The notes beneath the pieces were generated by a model. The model was not told the origin of the DNA and made no database searches. It saw only the letters and a program-made list of their open reading frames with translations. The position numbers were made by a program, and so were the translations under genes. This document shows positions 9,651 through 21,458 of a DNA stretch of 64,000 nt, in pieces (within the stretch, counting starts at the first letter, position 1; each line of letters opens with the position of its first letter). The stretch comes from Flaveria trinervia (lineage: Eukaryota; Streptophyta; Magnoliopsida; Asterales; Asteraceae). The stretch covers positions 63,931,340 through 63,995,339 of the forward strand of contig CM046442.1 of NCBI GenBank assembly GCA_025506515.1. The letters run 5' to 3'.

Positions 9651-12173
9651 TCATCGTCTGGCATCCTTCATTAGCTCGTCAAACTTCTTATGCCTCTCCT
9701 CGACTGTGACTCCAGCATGTATCTCGAATGCAAAACAGAGTCTTATCACGTTCTGAAACTAGAGGGCCTGTACCATATCCTGCGTATCATAGAATAATGG
9801 CCACCTGTATAAAGTATAAACATCACTAGCTGACAGGTTGGTTAGCCACATTGGGTCAAATATCCGGATGGTCTCCACTTGGGGCTCTTTCTGCAAAACT
9901 ATGACCACTTCTCCTGTTCTTCAATCATAATACCATCACTTGAAGTGGGGAGTGAAGTCCTGTGGCATTTCCCTCATGGGAATCTTTGACATAGTGCGTG
10001 AAGGACTCCACTTCAGCATCATTTTAGGTTTCCTAGTCCTCGGGTCCACCTCCGACCTTCGAATATATCTCGTAGGTTGTTGAGGCTTGAATTTAACCCA
10101 TCTAGTGTGATATTATTTCTTCAACGCAGCTTCAAACCAGCCTGACATCTTCCGAGGCTTGGGCTTGGCTTTATGATTTCTTGGCCTCCTTCTCCATCAT
10201 ATCTAGTTTAGAATACATATCACTGTAGAGAGTATCCCCAAAATCAGGAACCACATTTCCCTCTCGATCAGTATATTCTGGATAATGCTGTGTTGTGACA
10301 TCTTCAATCTCTATCTCATCCACATCGTTGAGCTCGTCATCACTAGTAACATCGACGGTAGGTGCATCTTTAACCAGTTCATCCGGATTTAATCGGAACA
10401 TCTCTGTGAGTTGCTCATCAGTGAGGTCGTGAATGATTTCTCCTTCTTTGGGATTGTAGCTTACTGACCTCCTGACAATCCCTTGTAGATCAAGTATCAT
10501 AGTGAATTAGGACTTGATCTACTACAGGTGAGCAACATCTTATTCATCCTGCTGAGATGGTTGATCTACTTGATTTAAAACATGTAACACATCATTCATT
10601 AGTTAATAATCAAGACAGTTAAATAATCAAATATATACAATAACATTTAGTACATAAGTTTAATACATGATTCAATTACATAAAAGTTCAAAATACATAA
10701 ATATCTAATCATTACGTTGATCTTGAATCATGGGTTCTTCAGCTGGTGGTGGTGGTGGTAGTGGATGCAGAGTAGATGGGTGGTGAGATATGTATGGATG
10801 GTGAAGAGGTGGTTGTAGTGGTGACAGGTGGAGGTGTGGTAGTCATGGTGGGTGGAGTGGTAGTAGTGGTGGTGGGTGGAATGGTGGTAGTGGTGGTAGT
10901 GGTAGAGTAGTGGTAGTGGGTGGAATGGTGGTAGTGGTGGCTGTGGTAGAGGTGGTAGTGATGAATGTAATCCTCCTCCTCTTAGTCTTCATCCTATGGG
11001 GCTATCCTTTTTCTCCTCATGCCCTTTGAGGAGGATGCTCCCCCTAGGATGCTGCTGGGCTGATCAGGGGCATAAGAGGGATCTGCAGCAGTCTCCCCAG
11101 ACTCGCTAGGGCGTCCTCCAACCTCTCGAATACCTCGGTCGGTGGCAACCACCCTGCTCCCCACATTACGAGTCAAAGGCTCCTCGTCTGTCTCCTCCTC
11201 CTCATCAGGACAAAAGTCCTGATGGAAACCAGCTGACTCTACTCCACCTTGGGTGGATGATGGAGATGCTATATCAGCAGTTGGGGCCCTCGATTGGGCG
11301 GGCCTGCATTTCCACCATCACCACTATCATCATCATCGGAGTCATCATCCGAGAGCACATCCTGCTTGACATCCGAGTCACTGTCCTCATGGTGCCACTT
11401 CCTCCTAGCGGGCGCCACATAATCCTCTCGGGCCAGATGCCGAACAATCTCCTGACAGGGGCTTCACTTGTTCCCCTTGCACACCCTCATGCGGCCCGAA
11501 ATGGTATCATCCATCACTTCAAGCACTACTGCGTCCTCCTTCTCTTTAGGAAGCGACGGTTGCTTCTGATCAATGATCATCTGAATAAATCGATGGTACA
11601 TACAAAACCCCTCCTTCCCCTTCCCCTCAATGTTGTCCATCAGATAGGTGATGATCATCCTAGAGACGCTGAACGGGTGGTTCAGCACTAACACTACATA
11701 AGCGTTCTGGATCTGATCGGATAGCTTATCGAACCCTCCCTTACGCGAAGCTATGCACTTGAGCAACACATGGGCGAGGTACTTAAACTGGGGGCACACG
11801 TTGCTCTTGTTGAGCACACCTACATTGATGTCCCCAGAGTACTTAGCCCTCAGAAAGCAGACTCGGACCGTAAGTGGATGTAATCATGTGGGGCAATCAG
11901 TGTCATCTCCAAACTCTAAAACAGTCCTGAGATCATCCTCTTTGATCTTAATGGCATGGCCAAATATTGAGCTCCTGATGAATGGGACTCAGAGCATCTG
12001 TCCACAATAGTGCTTTCCCAGAAAGCTTATTGGACTGAGCGATATGAAGTACATGGTGTCGAGATGGCTTGAAATATCCTAGATCTCCGAAGGAATGTGA
12101 TGATGCCCGCGAACTCTGCAGCATTCCTGGATGTCAAATCCAGGTGAGCACATATGTTGTGCTCAGTGCTCAT
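9651..12173 (-). pseudogene. Additional ORF downstream of pol (aORF, family 2, element E)
   Basis: Starts MSTEHNICAHLDLTSR at 12173 and ends with a stop at 9651, 11 bases from the polypurine tract; about 840 codons with several frame breaks. By eye it aligns with the D protein at 54623: TEHN(I/V)CA near residue 3, a ...LLKCIASRK... region (11817-11464, against YLKCISNRK), and H-R-F-I-Q-M-I-I against F-P-R-F-L-Q-L-I-I. An acidic stretch rich in D and E lies at 10500-10250. The C-terminal part (about 10080-9660) ends with a charged helix. It occupies the env-like slot of Sireviruses, but I see no signal peptide or clear membrane segment. Homologous, distantly, to the A/B/C aORFs (the NCVAYL...FW pattern). 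Function unknown; possible DNA-binding or accessory role is inference only. Confidence 0.6.
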
Positions 12174-12191
12174 GGTCCTGCGACTCGTTAT

Positions 12192-12713
12192 CTGTTACAA
12201 AATATAAATAAACATTAGTGTGTGTAAATGACTAACTATTTGAATTTCTTAAATTGAATCTTTCTGTTCTGTCATGCGGATGAACTGTGTGACTGAGGTT
12301 TAGTCGTGCGATTTAGCTCATACGCACGACTGAGCATGCGACTTGGCTTAGTCGTATGCTCTACCAAGTGGTTGAACTAGTCGTGCGATTGAACTTATTC
12401 GCATGTTTCAGTTGTGCGATTGTGCCATTCACCCATCTCAGTCGTGCGATTGAATTTCATCAGGGCGCCTATTCACATGACAGACTGTTGGGTCATTCAA
12501 ATTCAAATTTTGAGCAAATCGTAATGTTAGACATCATGGAATAGCTCATTAGTCTCGCAAACACCCAACCTAGCTCCTAATAACCTTTATTTTCACAGTT
12601 AATTTAGTTTTATCAGTTTATTGCTAAACTAGTCTCGGTTAGTTTTAGGGCTAAAATTCGAGTGTCGTGGGCATAGATTGTTGAATCTTTGAGTGTAGAA
12701 CATCACGCATTAC
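12192..12713 (-). other. Candidate leader intron before the E aORF
   Basis: On the minus strand TTGTCCAG/GTAATG at 12714/12713 looks like a donor, and a U-rich TTTATATTTTGTAACAG ending at 12192 like an acceptor, 18 bases before the aORF ATG. The candidate intron contains a CAGTCG-type array (about 12263-12480). Splicing is inferred only from these signals. Confidence 0.35.
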
Positions 12714-12779
12714 CTGGACAATCGCTGGAAATCATTAGAATACAACAAGTAGCAGTTTAGAGCAATCAGAGGAAAATCG

Positions 12780-13170
12780 GGCAGAGGTTCGTTAAGTCGT
12801 GCGAAGCGTGAGCGATTGGGGTGAATAGGGTTTGCGACCGACTCCTCCTCTATTTATAATTGGTTTTCTCCAGTCGTGTGACTAGACTTAATCGCACAGC
12901 TGGTTCATGCGATTGAGTCTCATTCGTGCGACTCACTCAATCGGTCACACTCAGTCGTGCGACTGGGTTTCAGTCGTACGACATCCCCATTCGGTTGCTT
13001 CCATTTGTGCGATTGTTCATTCTCATGATCCAATCACATGAAGTTACCAATGCTGATAGTCCATCGCACATTTGGGCCATACGTGTGGCTTAGTCGTGCG
13101 ATTGGGCTCATTCGCATGTCCCAATTGTACGGCTGGTCCATACTTATGGTCCAGTCGTGCGAATGGATCA
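12780..13170 (-). promoter_or_regulatory. Internal array and TATA-like box upstream of the E aORF
   Basis: TATTTATA at 12851-12858 (TATAAATA on minus) is followed upstream, in the minus sense, by an array at about 12880-13160 of the same CAGTCGTGCGACTG-like inverted repeats as in the E LTR. I infer an internal promoter for the aORF. Confidence 0.5.
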
Positions 13171-13243
13171 TTTTTATAATTTTGACTCTATGAACACTTT
13201 AAATTTATCCATTTTAACACTTAGTAAAACATTACAAGCATTC

Positions 13244-13385
13244 GATCATCTCAAACATGATCGTTTTTAACTTTGGAAACATTTGATCACCTCAGACGTG
13301 ATCCTAGTAACAGTAAAACATTTTGTCACCTCAGACGTGACCCATTTGACATTTGAAAACACATGTGGTCACCTCAGATGTGACC
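13244..13385. repeat. Four hairpin units at a 40-42 base period
   Basis: Units at 13244-13262, 13285-13303, 13325-13341 and 13367-13385. Arms are GATCAT/ATGATC, GATCAC/GTGATC, GTCAC/GTGAC and GGTCAC/GTGACC, around a conserved loop CTCAGAC or CTCAAAC. Arm changes are matched on both sides. Confidence 0.85.
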
Positions 13386-14800
13386 CTTTTTAAGTGATTA
13401 AATTCCCACATAAAATTCCACTATATAGTCCGACTATTAAAACTAAATTTGACTAAAGATTTAAACAAAATAAAACAGCTATAACTTAAAGATAAAATTG
13501 AATGTATTTTTGTGATTTTGTGTGAGGTGGTAATTTTAAGATAGATATCTAGCAGATTTCTTTCTAGAACAATACAGCTTCAAGTTATTGTGACCATAAC
13601 TAGAACGATTCATTATGGAATCATACAGGTAATCAAATCATTCAGGACGTGTTACCAAAATATTTGATGCTAGATTCTTGTTTTCATCGAGAATCATTAG
13701 CAAGTTTAGGAAATCATACTAGTACTATAAGATGCACACATTGATTCGGACTTTCAAGAATTGCCACCACGATGATTATTAGTATACTTGTCCACTTAAA
13801 TCCGTACACACACTTTTGACACAGATTGGTGATTCATTAGGTTTAAATATTTCAACCAGCATTTGTGGATCCCACGCTTATATGGTAATCAACATTCCTT
13901 AGGAGATTTTTGAGCGGTCTACAAGTATTTTGACAAGAAGAAACTATTCTTAGAGCTTTCAAAGAGAAGCCAAGCCTCAGGTCAGTGCCACCGCACAACA
14001 TAGAGGCGGCAAACAACAATGAATTCTAGAATATCTAGGTTATGCTTATCCTCAGGTCAGTGCCACCGCACAGCAGAGAGGCACACAACCTATCTTCTGG
14101 TTAGAGCATATATTTTTTTCTTTTTGCACATAACGCACCAACAACATTTGTTATTAGCTTGATTGCTTTTTTTTTCATTTTTTCGTGCTTTGCTATTTTT
14201 GTGGTCATCCACACACATTTGTGGTGTTTATTTGCTCGTCACCCCTTATTGGAAATAATTGATTGTGTTAACCAGTGATAAGATGGGAACCCATAGCTGG
14301 TTGAACAACTTTAGTTTGAATTGTCATCACCAACGAGGTCTAATCATCTACTGTGCTGAATCTACCGACACATCATGTAGTTGTCTAACAACCTCGAGAT
14401 CTACTTTCTTTGTGTTACCTTAGTAGTAGCCAGTTTTACTATCATTTTTCCTGTTATATTACTCAGACTTCTCAGACTTATACTTTAAATTTCGCATCTA
14501 ATCCACTGTAAATCTTTTAACGTCCCAAATTCTTTGTTCCCGTGTACTATCATTTTCCATAGTCCTTGCATCAGTATCATAGATACGATCTCATTTCTAT
14601 CAGCTAGCCTGTCCTCCTCCCTCGTGATTTTTTGTACTGAAATTAGAACAACTAAAATTAATACTAACTTCTTAACCTGTTTTCCCCTTAACATTCTAAA
14701 ACCAAAAATCGTTTTGCAGTTTTTTAATTTTATAAGACAGGAAATTAAAAAGAATAAATAAAAAACTTAAAATAAATTAAAATTAAAACACAGTGTCAGA
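13386..14800 (-). other. Spacer between pol and aORF of element E
   Basis: No protein is recognisable on either strand. It contains a direct repeat of about 22 bases beginning CCTCAGGTCAGTGCCACCGC at 13975 and 14050. The rest is AT-rich unique sequence. Confidence 0.5.
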
Positions 14801-15879
14801 CTACATGTTTTCATCTTCTGAGATTATGTCACTTTTCTTTTTCACGCCATTAACCTCTAAGAGATATAAAAATCTCATTTTATCAAAAGCTTTTGTATAG
14901 AGGTCGGTGTGTTGAAAATCCATATTAATTTTAACCACATCGATTAAATTTTTTTCAAAGCAATCACGTATAAAATGATATTTAATCCCGATGTGTTTGG
15001 TTTTAGGATGTTGGACCGGATTTTTAGTTACAGCTATCGCACAAGAGTTATCAACATATATAGGAGTATTAGAGAATTGCAAACCGTAATCCCGCATTTG
15101 CTGTTGAATCTAGATGATTTGTGAACAGCAACTTGCGGCAAAAACATATTCGACTTCATAGGTTGACAGAGCAACCGAGGTCTGCTTCGTACACTGCCAG
15201 GTCACTAATCTCCTCATAAGAATTGACATCCTGCTGATGTGGACTTGTAGTTCATTTTGCAACCGCCGTAATCCGAGTCATTATACGCTGTAAGCTCGAA
15301 GTCATCATCATAAGGATACCACAATCCTAGTGTTGGTGTACCCTTCGGATAATGAAATATCCTTTTAACCCCAATAAGATGGTTGACTTTTGGATTCACC
15401 TGATATTTGGAGCATAGACACGTCACGTACATGATATCAGGTTGTGAGGCTGTGAGATACATGAGGGATCCGATCATTCCTTGGTACATGGTGGCATCAA
15501 CCAGATCGCCACTTTCGTCAGGTGCTACATCGTGGTTTGTAGCAAGAGGAGTTCTAGCTGCCGAAGCATTCTCCATATCAAACCTACTGAGAATATCGCC
15601 TACATACTTGGTTTGATGTAGGAAAATTCCTGTAGGTGTCTAATCTTCGTGTAATCCGAGGAAGAACTTCATTTCTCCCATTGCAATCATTTCGAACTCT
15701 GCTTTCATTACCGCTTCAAATTCTTTACATAACTCTTGTTTTGGATATGAAGATTATGTCATCAACATAGATCTATACAAGCAGAAAGTCAACATCTTTT
15801 TCTTTGATAAACAGTGTATAGTTAATCACTCCTCTTCGAAACCCATGTTTCACAAGATGAGTGGAGAGTTTATTGTACC
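14801..15879 (-). pseudogene. pol: Copia pol fragment: reverse transcriptase C-terminal half and RNase H (element E)
   Basis: Reading minus from 15879: YNKLSTHLVKHGFRRG, then a decayed YVDD region, then MIGSLMYLTASQPDI, the connection LIGVKRIFHYPKGTPTLGLW, the RNase H start Y-N-D-S-D-Y-G-G-C-K (catalytic-type D), and a C-terminal part with VDNSCAIAVTKNPVQHPKTK and H-F-I-R-D-C-F-E-K. Stops and shifts separate these blocks (15576-15214 and 15097-14801 are open). The N-terminal two thirds of pol are absent because the element is cut at about 15880. The enzyme copied element RNA to DNA; this copy cannot. Confidence 0.9.
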
Positions 15880-15885
15880 AAAGAG

Positions 15886-16383
15886 GAAACTCTATCATCC
15901 TTTCTTCTTGAACATGGGTATCAAAGAGGAAAGATTGATCAGACTCTCTGCAAAAAAGAAAAGGATAAGAAATGTTGCTGGCCCAGATTTATGTGGATGA
16001 TATCATTTTTGGCTCTACAAACAAGCTTCTCTACAAGGATTTTGAAGACATTATGCAGTCTAAATTCTAAATAAGTACTAAGGGTGAACTCACATTCTTC
16101 TTAGGAGTTCAATAATCAAAATATGTGGGAAGAATGTTGAAGAATTCCACTTTACAATTGTAAGTCCATCAAAACTCATGTTGATACTAAATTAAAGATT
16201 GCTTTAGATACTGAAGGCAAATAAGTGGATCAGACTCACTATCAATCTATGATAGGTTCACCTATGTATCTAAGAGACAGTAGGCCTAACATTATGTTTG
16301 GTGTTTGTGTGTATGCAAGATATCAAGCTGATCCAAGGAACCAGATGCTAATGCTGTCAATAGGATATTTAGATATCTTAAGG
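15886..16383 (+). pseudogene. pol: Copia reverse transcriptase fragment, left part (element H)
   Basis: The plus strand reads ETLSSFLLEHGYQRGKIDQT, then the catalytic motif AQIYVDDIIFGSTNK, GELTFFLGVQ, and RIFRYLK at the right end, with several stops and shifts between. The reading continues at 28691 (GKPALGLWYPKEG), so element A has inserted inside this pol. Nothing of H lies left of 15886, where it meets element E head to head at a homologous codon. Confidence 0.85.
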
Positions 16384-17155
16384 TGTTAAGATCATCGATC
16401 TACGTTTGATTGATTAGAGAGTATAGCAGCGGAAATCAAACAATGAATTAGCCAATTCACAAGAACACAAAAGATATTCAAGGTAAGAACAAACGGTTAT
16501 AGGCAGAGAGAATTCAACAAAATATATTTCATTCAATATTCGCTTTCGTGGTAACAGAATGTCACACATACAATTAGGTCAACACCTCTTATATAGGAGA
16601 TGTGACGTCTGCTGATGTCACTTGATAGTAACATCTAATAGAATTTATTCAAACTACTGATAGTTAACACAACTACTGAAGATGTCAAACAGCTGACATC
16701 TTCTTACAAAAATGCTAAGTGTTAACTATCACTACAACTACTGAAAAGAAACTACTGAAACTACAACAACTGAAGAACATGCTCTTCAGTCGTTTTAAAA
16801 ATACTGAAACGAAAAGAAAACTACTGAAAGGAAACCATCACAACAACTGAAGAGTGCTTCTTCAACTGTTGTAACAAACTCTGAAGGCTTTAGTACTTGT
16901 ACTTGAACTTCAGCTGTTGTTATCAGCTGATGTCTTCAGTCTTTGTACTTCAGCTGTTGATCTTCAGTACTTTGTTCTTCAGCTGTTGATCTTCAGACTT
17001 TGGCCTTCAGCTGTTGAAGTCTTCAGTACTTTAGTCTTCAGCTGTTGATCTTCAGACTTTGTTACAACAGCTGATCAAGTCTTCAGCAGTTGTTGTGATG
17101 TCTGTAGGACTTAGAGGTTTTTCTGATCAGGCTCATTGGTTCTTTTGGTCCAACA
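16384..17155 (-). repeat. 3' LTR of element A
   Basis: 772 bases, plus-strand ends TGTTAAGATC and GGTCCAACA, followed by the polypurine tract. TATATAA on the minus strand near 16589-16595. An array of CTTCAGCTGTTG and ACTACTGA-type units fills about 16620-17100. Confidence 0.9.
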
Positions 17156-17170
17156 AACTCCCCCTGAACC
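17156..17170 (-). promoter_or_regulatory. Polypurine tract of element A
   Basis: The minus strand reads GGTTCAGGGGGAGTT against the LTR start TGTTGGACC, the same as in B and C. Confidence 0.85.
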
Positions 17171-17375
17171 AATGCAGCCAAAACCTAATAAACTTATTGA
17201 AGATGTCCCACTTATTATGGCAGAAGGATTGGTCTTTTTGTCTTCTAGATTAGCTCAGAAGTGACCCTTGTAAGCACAGGCCTGGGAACAAGTTTCAATG
17301 ATCTGTTTGGCAAAGTATGAATGGGAACTCTGTCTTAGGGAACTGGACACAGAGTTGTTACCCCATCCATGAGAT

Positions 17376-20300
17376 TTACTTCCCCACTATGAGTGTGTAT
17401 GACTATCTTGTGTAAGCCTCAAGGAAGGTAATTTGTTCCTCCATGGTCAGCTCTTTAGCACCTCCTTCAAATAATGATTCAGGCCCATAGTACTCAGATA
17501 GGTATTTGACTGTTTCCCATTCTTTAGCTCCACAGTTGTTATTATTCTATAAGCAAATTCATCAGGGTGATTACCCTCTAGGAACAACTGGAGCTCATTC
17601 TTTCTGACTTCTTCAAGCCTCTTATATACTAACCCCTTTTTCACTATTTTATTTTCAGCATCTTCTGTGGGGTTTGGTTAGCTTTATAAGCTTTCTTGAA
17701 GTCCTCTAGGATTTCCCAGGGTGATACTACAAAGACAAGGGAGATCACTTCATCTACAATCTTTTTCACCTGGCCAATGTATCTCTGTGGAATGTTTTTC
17801 TTGTGAATCCTGTGAGACACCCTGGGATCTCAAATCCTCACTCTCTCCTTTTGATATTGAAATGTATGCTTAAGAGTGTATAATCTGAGAGCATGCTTCT
17901 TCATGTTGATGATAGAAGATATGGCTGCATATGCTTTGTCAACCCTCCTCAACAATTCCTCATCATGTTGTTTGTGAAGCTCTTCTTCTTCTAGCTTCAC
18001 TTTCACAATTTGTCTTTGAGTTTCAGGAGTAATTGTTGGAGAGTGACTTGTGGCCTTCGGCAACTGTATAACAGCTGAGAGTGGCAACCTATCTTCATCT
18101 TCATCATCATCTTCTTCATCATCTTCTAGCCTCAATACCCTTCTCTTCTTCTTCTGGGGTACATCATCGGCTATTGGTTTTGAGGGTAAGGGAGTTGGTT
18201 TGGTGGGTTGTGTTTTTGGTGGTTTTGGTGTGGGATTGTTGACAGGCTGTTCTAGCATTTTGGAGGTGAATGTGGCTTTGATTGCTTGGCTAGTTCAGTC
18301 CTGCTCCCAGCACCAGCTTCATTAAAGCTTCAATAACTAATCCTTTAGTGTATACTTCAGACGAACAGATCTTGGTGGTTATTGCCAAGATGCTGTCCCT
18401 GGACCAAGCCTTGATTTCGATCATTGATCTTCCAAGATATTTTGCTATAAATCTGATCATGATCTCCAGCCTTTCTCTTTCTAACACATCATAACTTGCC
18501 CATCTATTTTGGATTTCTTCAATCTCTAATCTTCTGATCTCAGAGTCAAGTTTGTCAGTGTCATGGCCTTGCCTAAACAATTGATCAATGATGTTATCCA
18601 TTGATCTGCTGTGTTCGGCATCAGCCTCTTTTACCATCAGCTCCAAGGCAGTCTCTTTTCATTCTTTCTTTTCTTTGATTTCTCCATGTCAGCTTCCTTC
18701 TCCTTCTCTTTTTCAGTCTCCACTGTCAACTCCTCTCTTTTCCACTTCTGTCACTTCTGTTTCTTTCTCTTTCTCTTTCCTCTCTGCACTCCTTTTTCTT
18801 TTTGCTTTCACTGACTGAATCTCCCCCTTTTTGGTTGCATTGGTTGCAAGGGTTTGATTGTCAGAAAGCTTTTTGCACAACTTCCTCGATCAAGGTTGTA
18901 TTACTGAGGAAAGCCTCTCATCAATGGTTTTGATCACTATATCAATGATTATAGGTGTGATGAGAGGTATAGAATTTGGAAGATAGCAGCTATTTGCTCA
19001 GGGGGGTTCTGTTCTGAGAAATAGTGCCAGAAGCTGAGGCAGGTGGCTGAGTATTTGGGAGTGGCTCTGTGTTTGGGAGACCTTCAGATGAAGGTGCCAT
19101 CTGTGGGGTTTGAGATGCAGATGGTCTTTGATCCGCAGAAGTTTGGCAAGCAGCTCTTTGAGTCTGCTCACCTCCTCTTCCAGGATGGTGTTTTGGGCTA
19201 ATACATCATAAAAGAAGCCCAGGTCATCATCAGTGGTTACTGAATCACCTGACCTCCTGATAGAATTAGGATGAACATGCACTGAGTGTAGATCAGTTGT
19301 AGCATGTGCCCCTTTGTCTTGGAACTGGGGACTTCATGCCTCAGGACTATGTCCTTCATCAGCAGTTACCTCTGGTAAGGTCTTAGTGATGGTACCAACT
19401 ACATCCTGATCATATGCTGAAGCAAGATAAGTGGCAGCCTCACTAGAAGTTCCAATCTCCTTTTCTACACTAGGAAATGGAACATTGTAACCCCTATGCT
19501 GTGGGTTATCAGATGCACTTTGATCCTCCCCCTCAATGGTAGAGGTATGCCCAGTTGTAATTGGTATCTGGGAGGGGGTGAGGAGTGCAACTGACTCAGC
19601 ACTTGTGCAACAATTAATGTAGGACTTTGGGGGGCGGTTGCATGTGGTGATTGGGTAGAAGCAGATTGCACCCGGGGTGAATGGTGCGCTTCAATAGTAA
19701 CCCTCTCAAGTGAGATAGGTTCCAGCAGTGTGGTGCAACAGGATCCTGTTGAGAGGATACCTGTGCGGCTTTGGCAGGTTGAGTCTTTGACACAACTGGG
19801 GGGTTAAGACCAGTATGTGCTTCCTGTGTTTGTGGTACAGGGGCATCCTCAGGGGACTCATCTCCCTGGTAGCCTTTTTTGGCTTTTTGGATTTTGGTTT
19901 AGTGGGGACTTTGGATCTGGAGGTGGTGGCTGTGGGTCCCAACTGCGTGGTTTTTTGCAGTTTGGCAGCCTGTTTCAGTGTTTGGTCAGAGTTGTGCCTG
20001 GAGTATACTTTAGGCAATACAGCCATTGCAGGGACTCCAAGGCCAACAAGTCCCTCAGCTTGCAGCTGATTCTCTATAATGGCCATAATGAACCGAGGAT
20101 ATAATATCCATCGATTAGAAAGAGGTTTTGAGGCCATATCCTTAAGTTCAAGAAAAATAATTTCAGAAAAGTTTAAGTCTTGTTGCTCAAGGATAGAGAA
20201 TAGTACCTGCTGCCACCTGGTAGACAGTTGATCCCAAGATGTCTTAGGAGCTAAGCAAACATTAACCATGTGAAAGATAAGACGTTCTGCATCATGGAAA

Positions 20301-20686
20301 TGCTTCTTCAGGATGGTAGAGGCACTGAGGTTTCCCTCATATCCATGGTGGGCAAAGGATAAATCAGTTGTGCCATTTGGATACCCAATGGGGAAAGTGG
20401 CATCATCCAAGTTGAGGGTTTAGCGAATGATTTCTGGAGTGATGACCACTTGATGGTTGTTGACGAACGACTAGAGAGACTCAGTGTTGTTCTCCCCAGT
20501 TATAAGGTTGACGTTCGTCCAAAATTGGTGTAAGGATTCGGCATGAATGGTGGGATTTAGAAGGAAGGCCGTTTGGTAGGGAGATTGGACCATTAGATCA
20601 AGGGTGTTATCGAACTTTGTCCAGAAGGGTGATTTTGTGAGGTAGGCAACACAGTTATGTCGTGGTTTGAGCTGCATGGTTGCCAT
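17376..20686 (-). pseudogene. Additional ORF downstream of pol (aORF, family 1, element A)
   Basis: Start MATMQLKPRHNCVAYLTKSP at 20686; stop at 17376. Readable blocks in order: N-terminal domain with FLLNPTIHAESLHQFW (about residue 45), a helical domain with FHMVNVCLAPKTSWDQLSTR and WILYPRFIMAIIENQL (about residue 190), a long Pro/Thr/Lys-rich linker, a leucine-zipper-like helix (LEEEVSRLKELLAKL, near 19180), an acidic run (EDDEEDDDEDED, near 18110), and a C-terminal part with VYKRLEEVRKNELQLFLEG. About 1,100 codons if intact; several shifts and stops break it. No signal peptide or transmembrane segment is evident, which argues against a classical envelope protein. Such ORFs, known to me from composite genomes, have no established function. 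Confidence 0.7.
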
Positions 20687-20760
20687 TAATGAGAGAGAAG
20701 GTTTGGAGATTTGAACGTTAGGTTTGGAGAAGATGAAGCGCTGAAGGATCAGGTATGGGA

Positions 20761-21440
20761 TATTTATAGGGTAAGGGTTAGAAAACGACTGAAGGGTTTG
20801 GTGTTATTCATCAGTAGTTGTAGACTACTGATGACATGGTATTACCCTTTCAGAAGTTGAAACAAATGAAGTCTTGGTTTTAGGCATCAGCAGTTATAAA
20901 ACTACTGAAAACCATGGTTTTGACTTCAGATGTTTGAAAACAACTGAAGACTTGGTTTTAGTCATCAGTAGTTGTGAAACTACTGAAAACCTCGGTTTGG
21001 TCCTCAGTTGGTGTAAACAACTGATAACTTGGTATTAGTCATCAGTAGTTATGAAACTACTGAAGACATGGTTTTGTCATCAGTTGTTGTAAACAGCTGA
21101 TGACTTGGCGTTAGTCATCAGTAGTTATGAAACTACTGAAAACCTCGGTTTGTCATCAGTTGTTTAGGATGAAACAACAGTTGTAGAAACAACTGAAGAG
21201 AAAGTTCTCATCAATAGTTTTCGTCAATTCATAGCCTTTCAGCTATTTCATATTGTCCTCAACACTTACTCATCAGCCTTTTAGCTGTTTTCAGTTGTTT
21301 CATAGGACATCAGTACTTATATGTTTTTATTGACATCAGTAGTTATAACTACATCAGTAGTTGTAACTTTATCAGTTGTTTTAACAGAATCAGTACTATA
21401 TGTGATATGGCACTAATGATCATCGGTACTTATATACTGA
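20761..21440 (-). promoter_or_regulatory. Internal array and TATA-like box upstream of the A aORF
   Basis: TATTTATA at 20761-20768 (TATAAATA on minus) lies about 80 bases before the aORF ATG at 20686. Upstream in the minus sense, 20800-21440 is packed with CAGTAGTT...AACTACTG inverted pairs and CAACTGA/TCAGTTG half-sites, resembling the LTR array. Same layout as in B and C. Confidence 0.6.
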
Positions 21441-21458
21441 GATCATCAGTAGTATCAC

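Larger units (their letters stand above)
8877..15879 (-). mobile_element. Element E: 5'-truncated Sirevirus-like copia element
   Basis: On the minus strand, from 3' end inwards: LTR 8877-9625, polypurine tract, additional ORF 9651-12173, spacer with repeat arrays (12180-14800), and the C-terminal half of pol (14801-15879). The rest of pol, gag and 5' LTR are missing: at 15880 the sequence switches to another copia element on the opposite strand. Its LTR is homologous to that of K (56911-57649). Confidence 0.8.

Noticed and set aside
10740..10980. GGTGGT-rich stretch as a separate glycine/valine-rich gene
   Set aside because: Low-complexity repeat within the E aORF linker; the minus frame gives the Pro/Thr/His-type linker expected of the aORF.
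18050..18325. Plus-strand serine-run frame
   Set aside because: Antisense of the acidic GAT/GAA-rich run of the A aORF.
19815..20104. Plus-strand open frames rich in Phe, Gly and Val opposite the A aORF
   Set aside because: They are antisense of the Pro/Lys-rich linker of the aORF and carry no motif.
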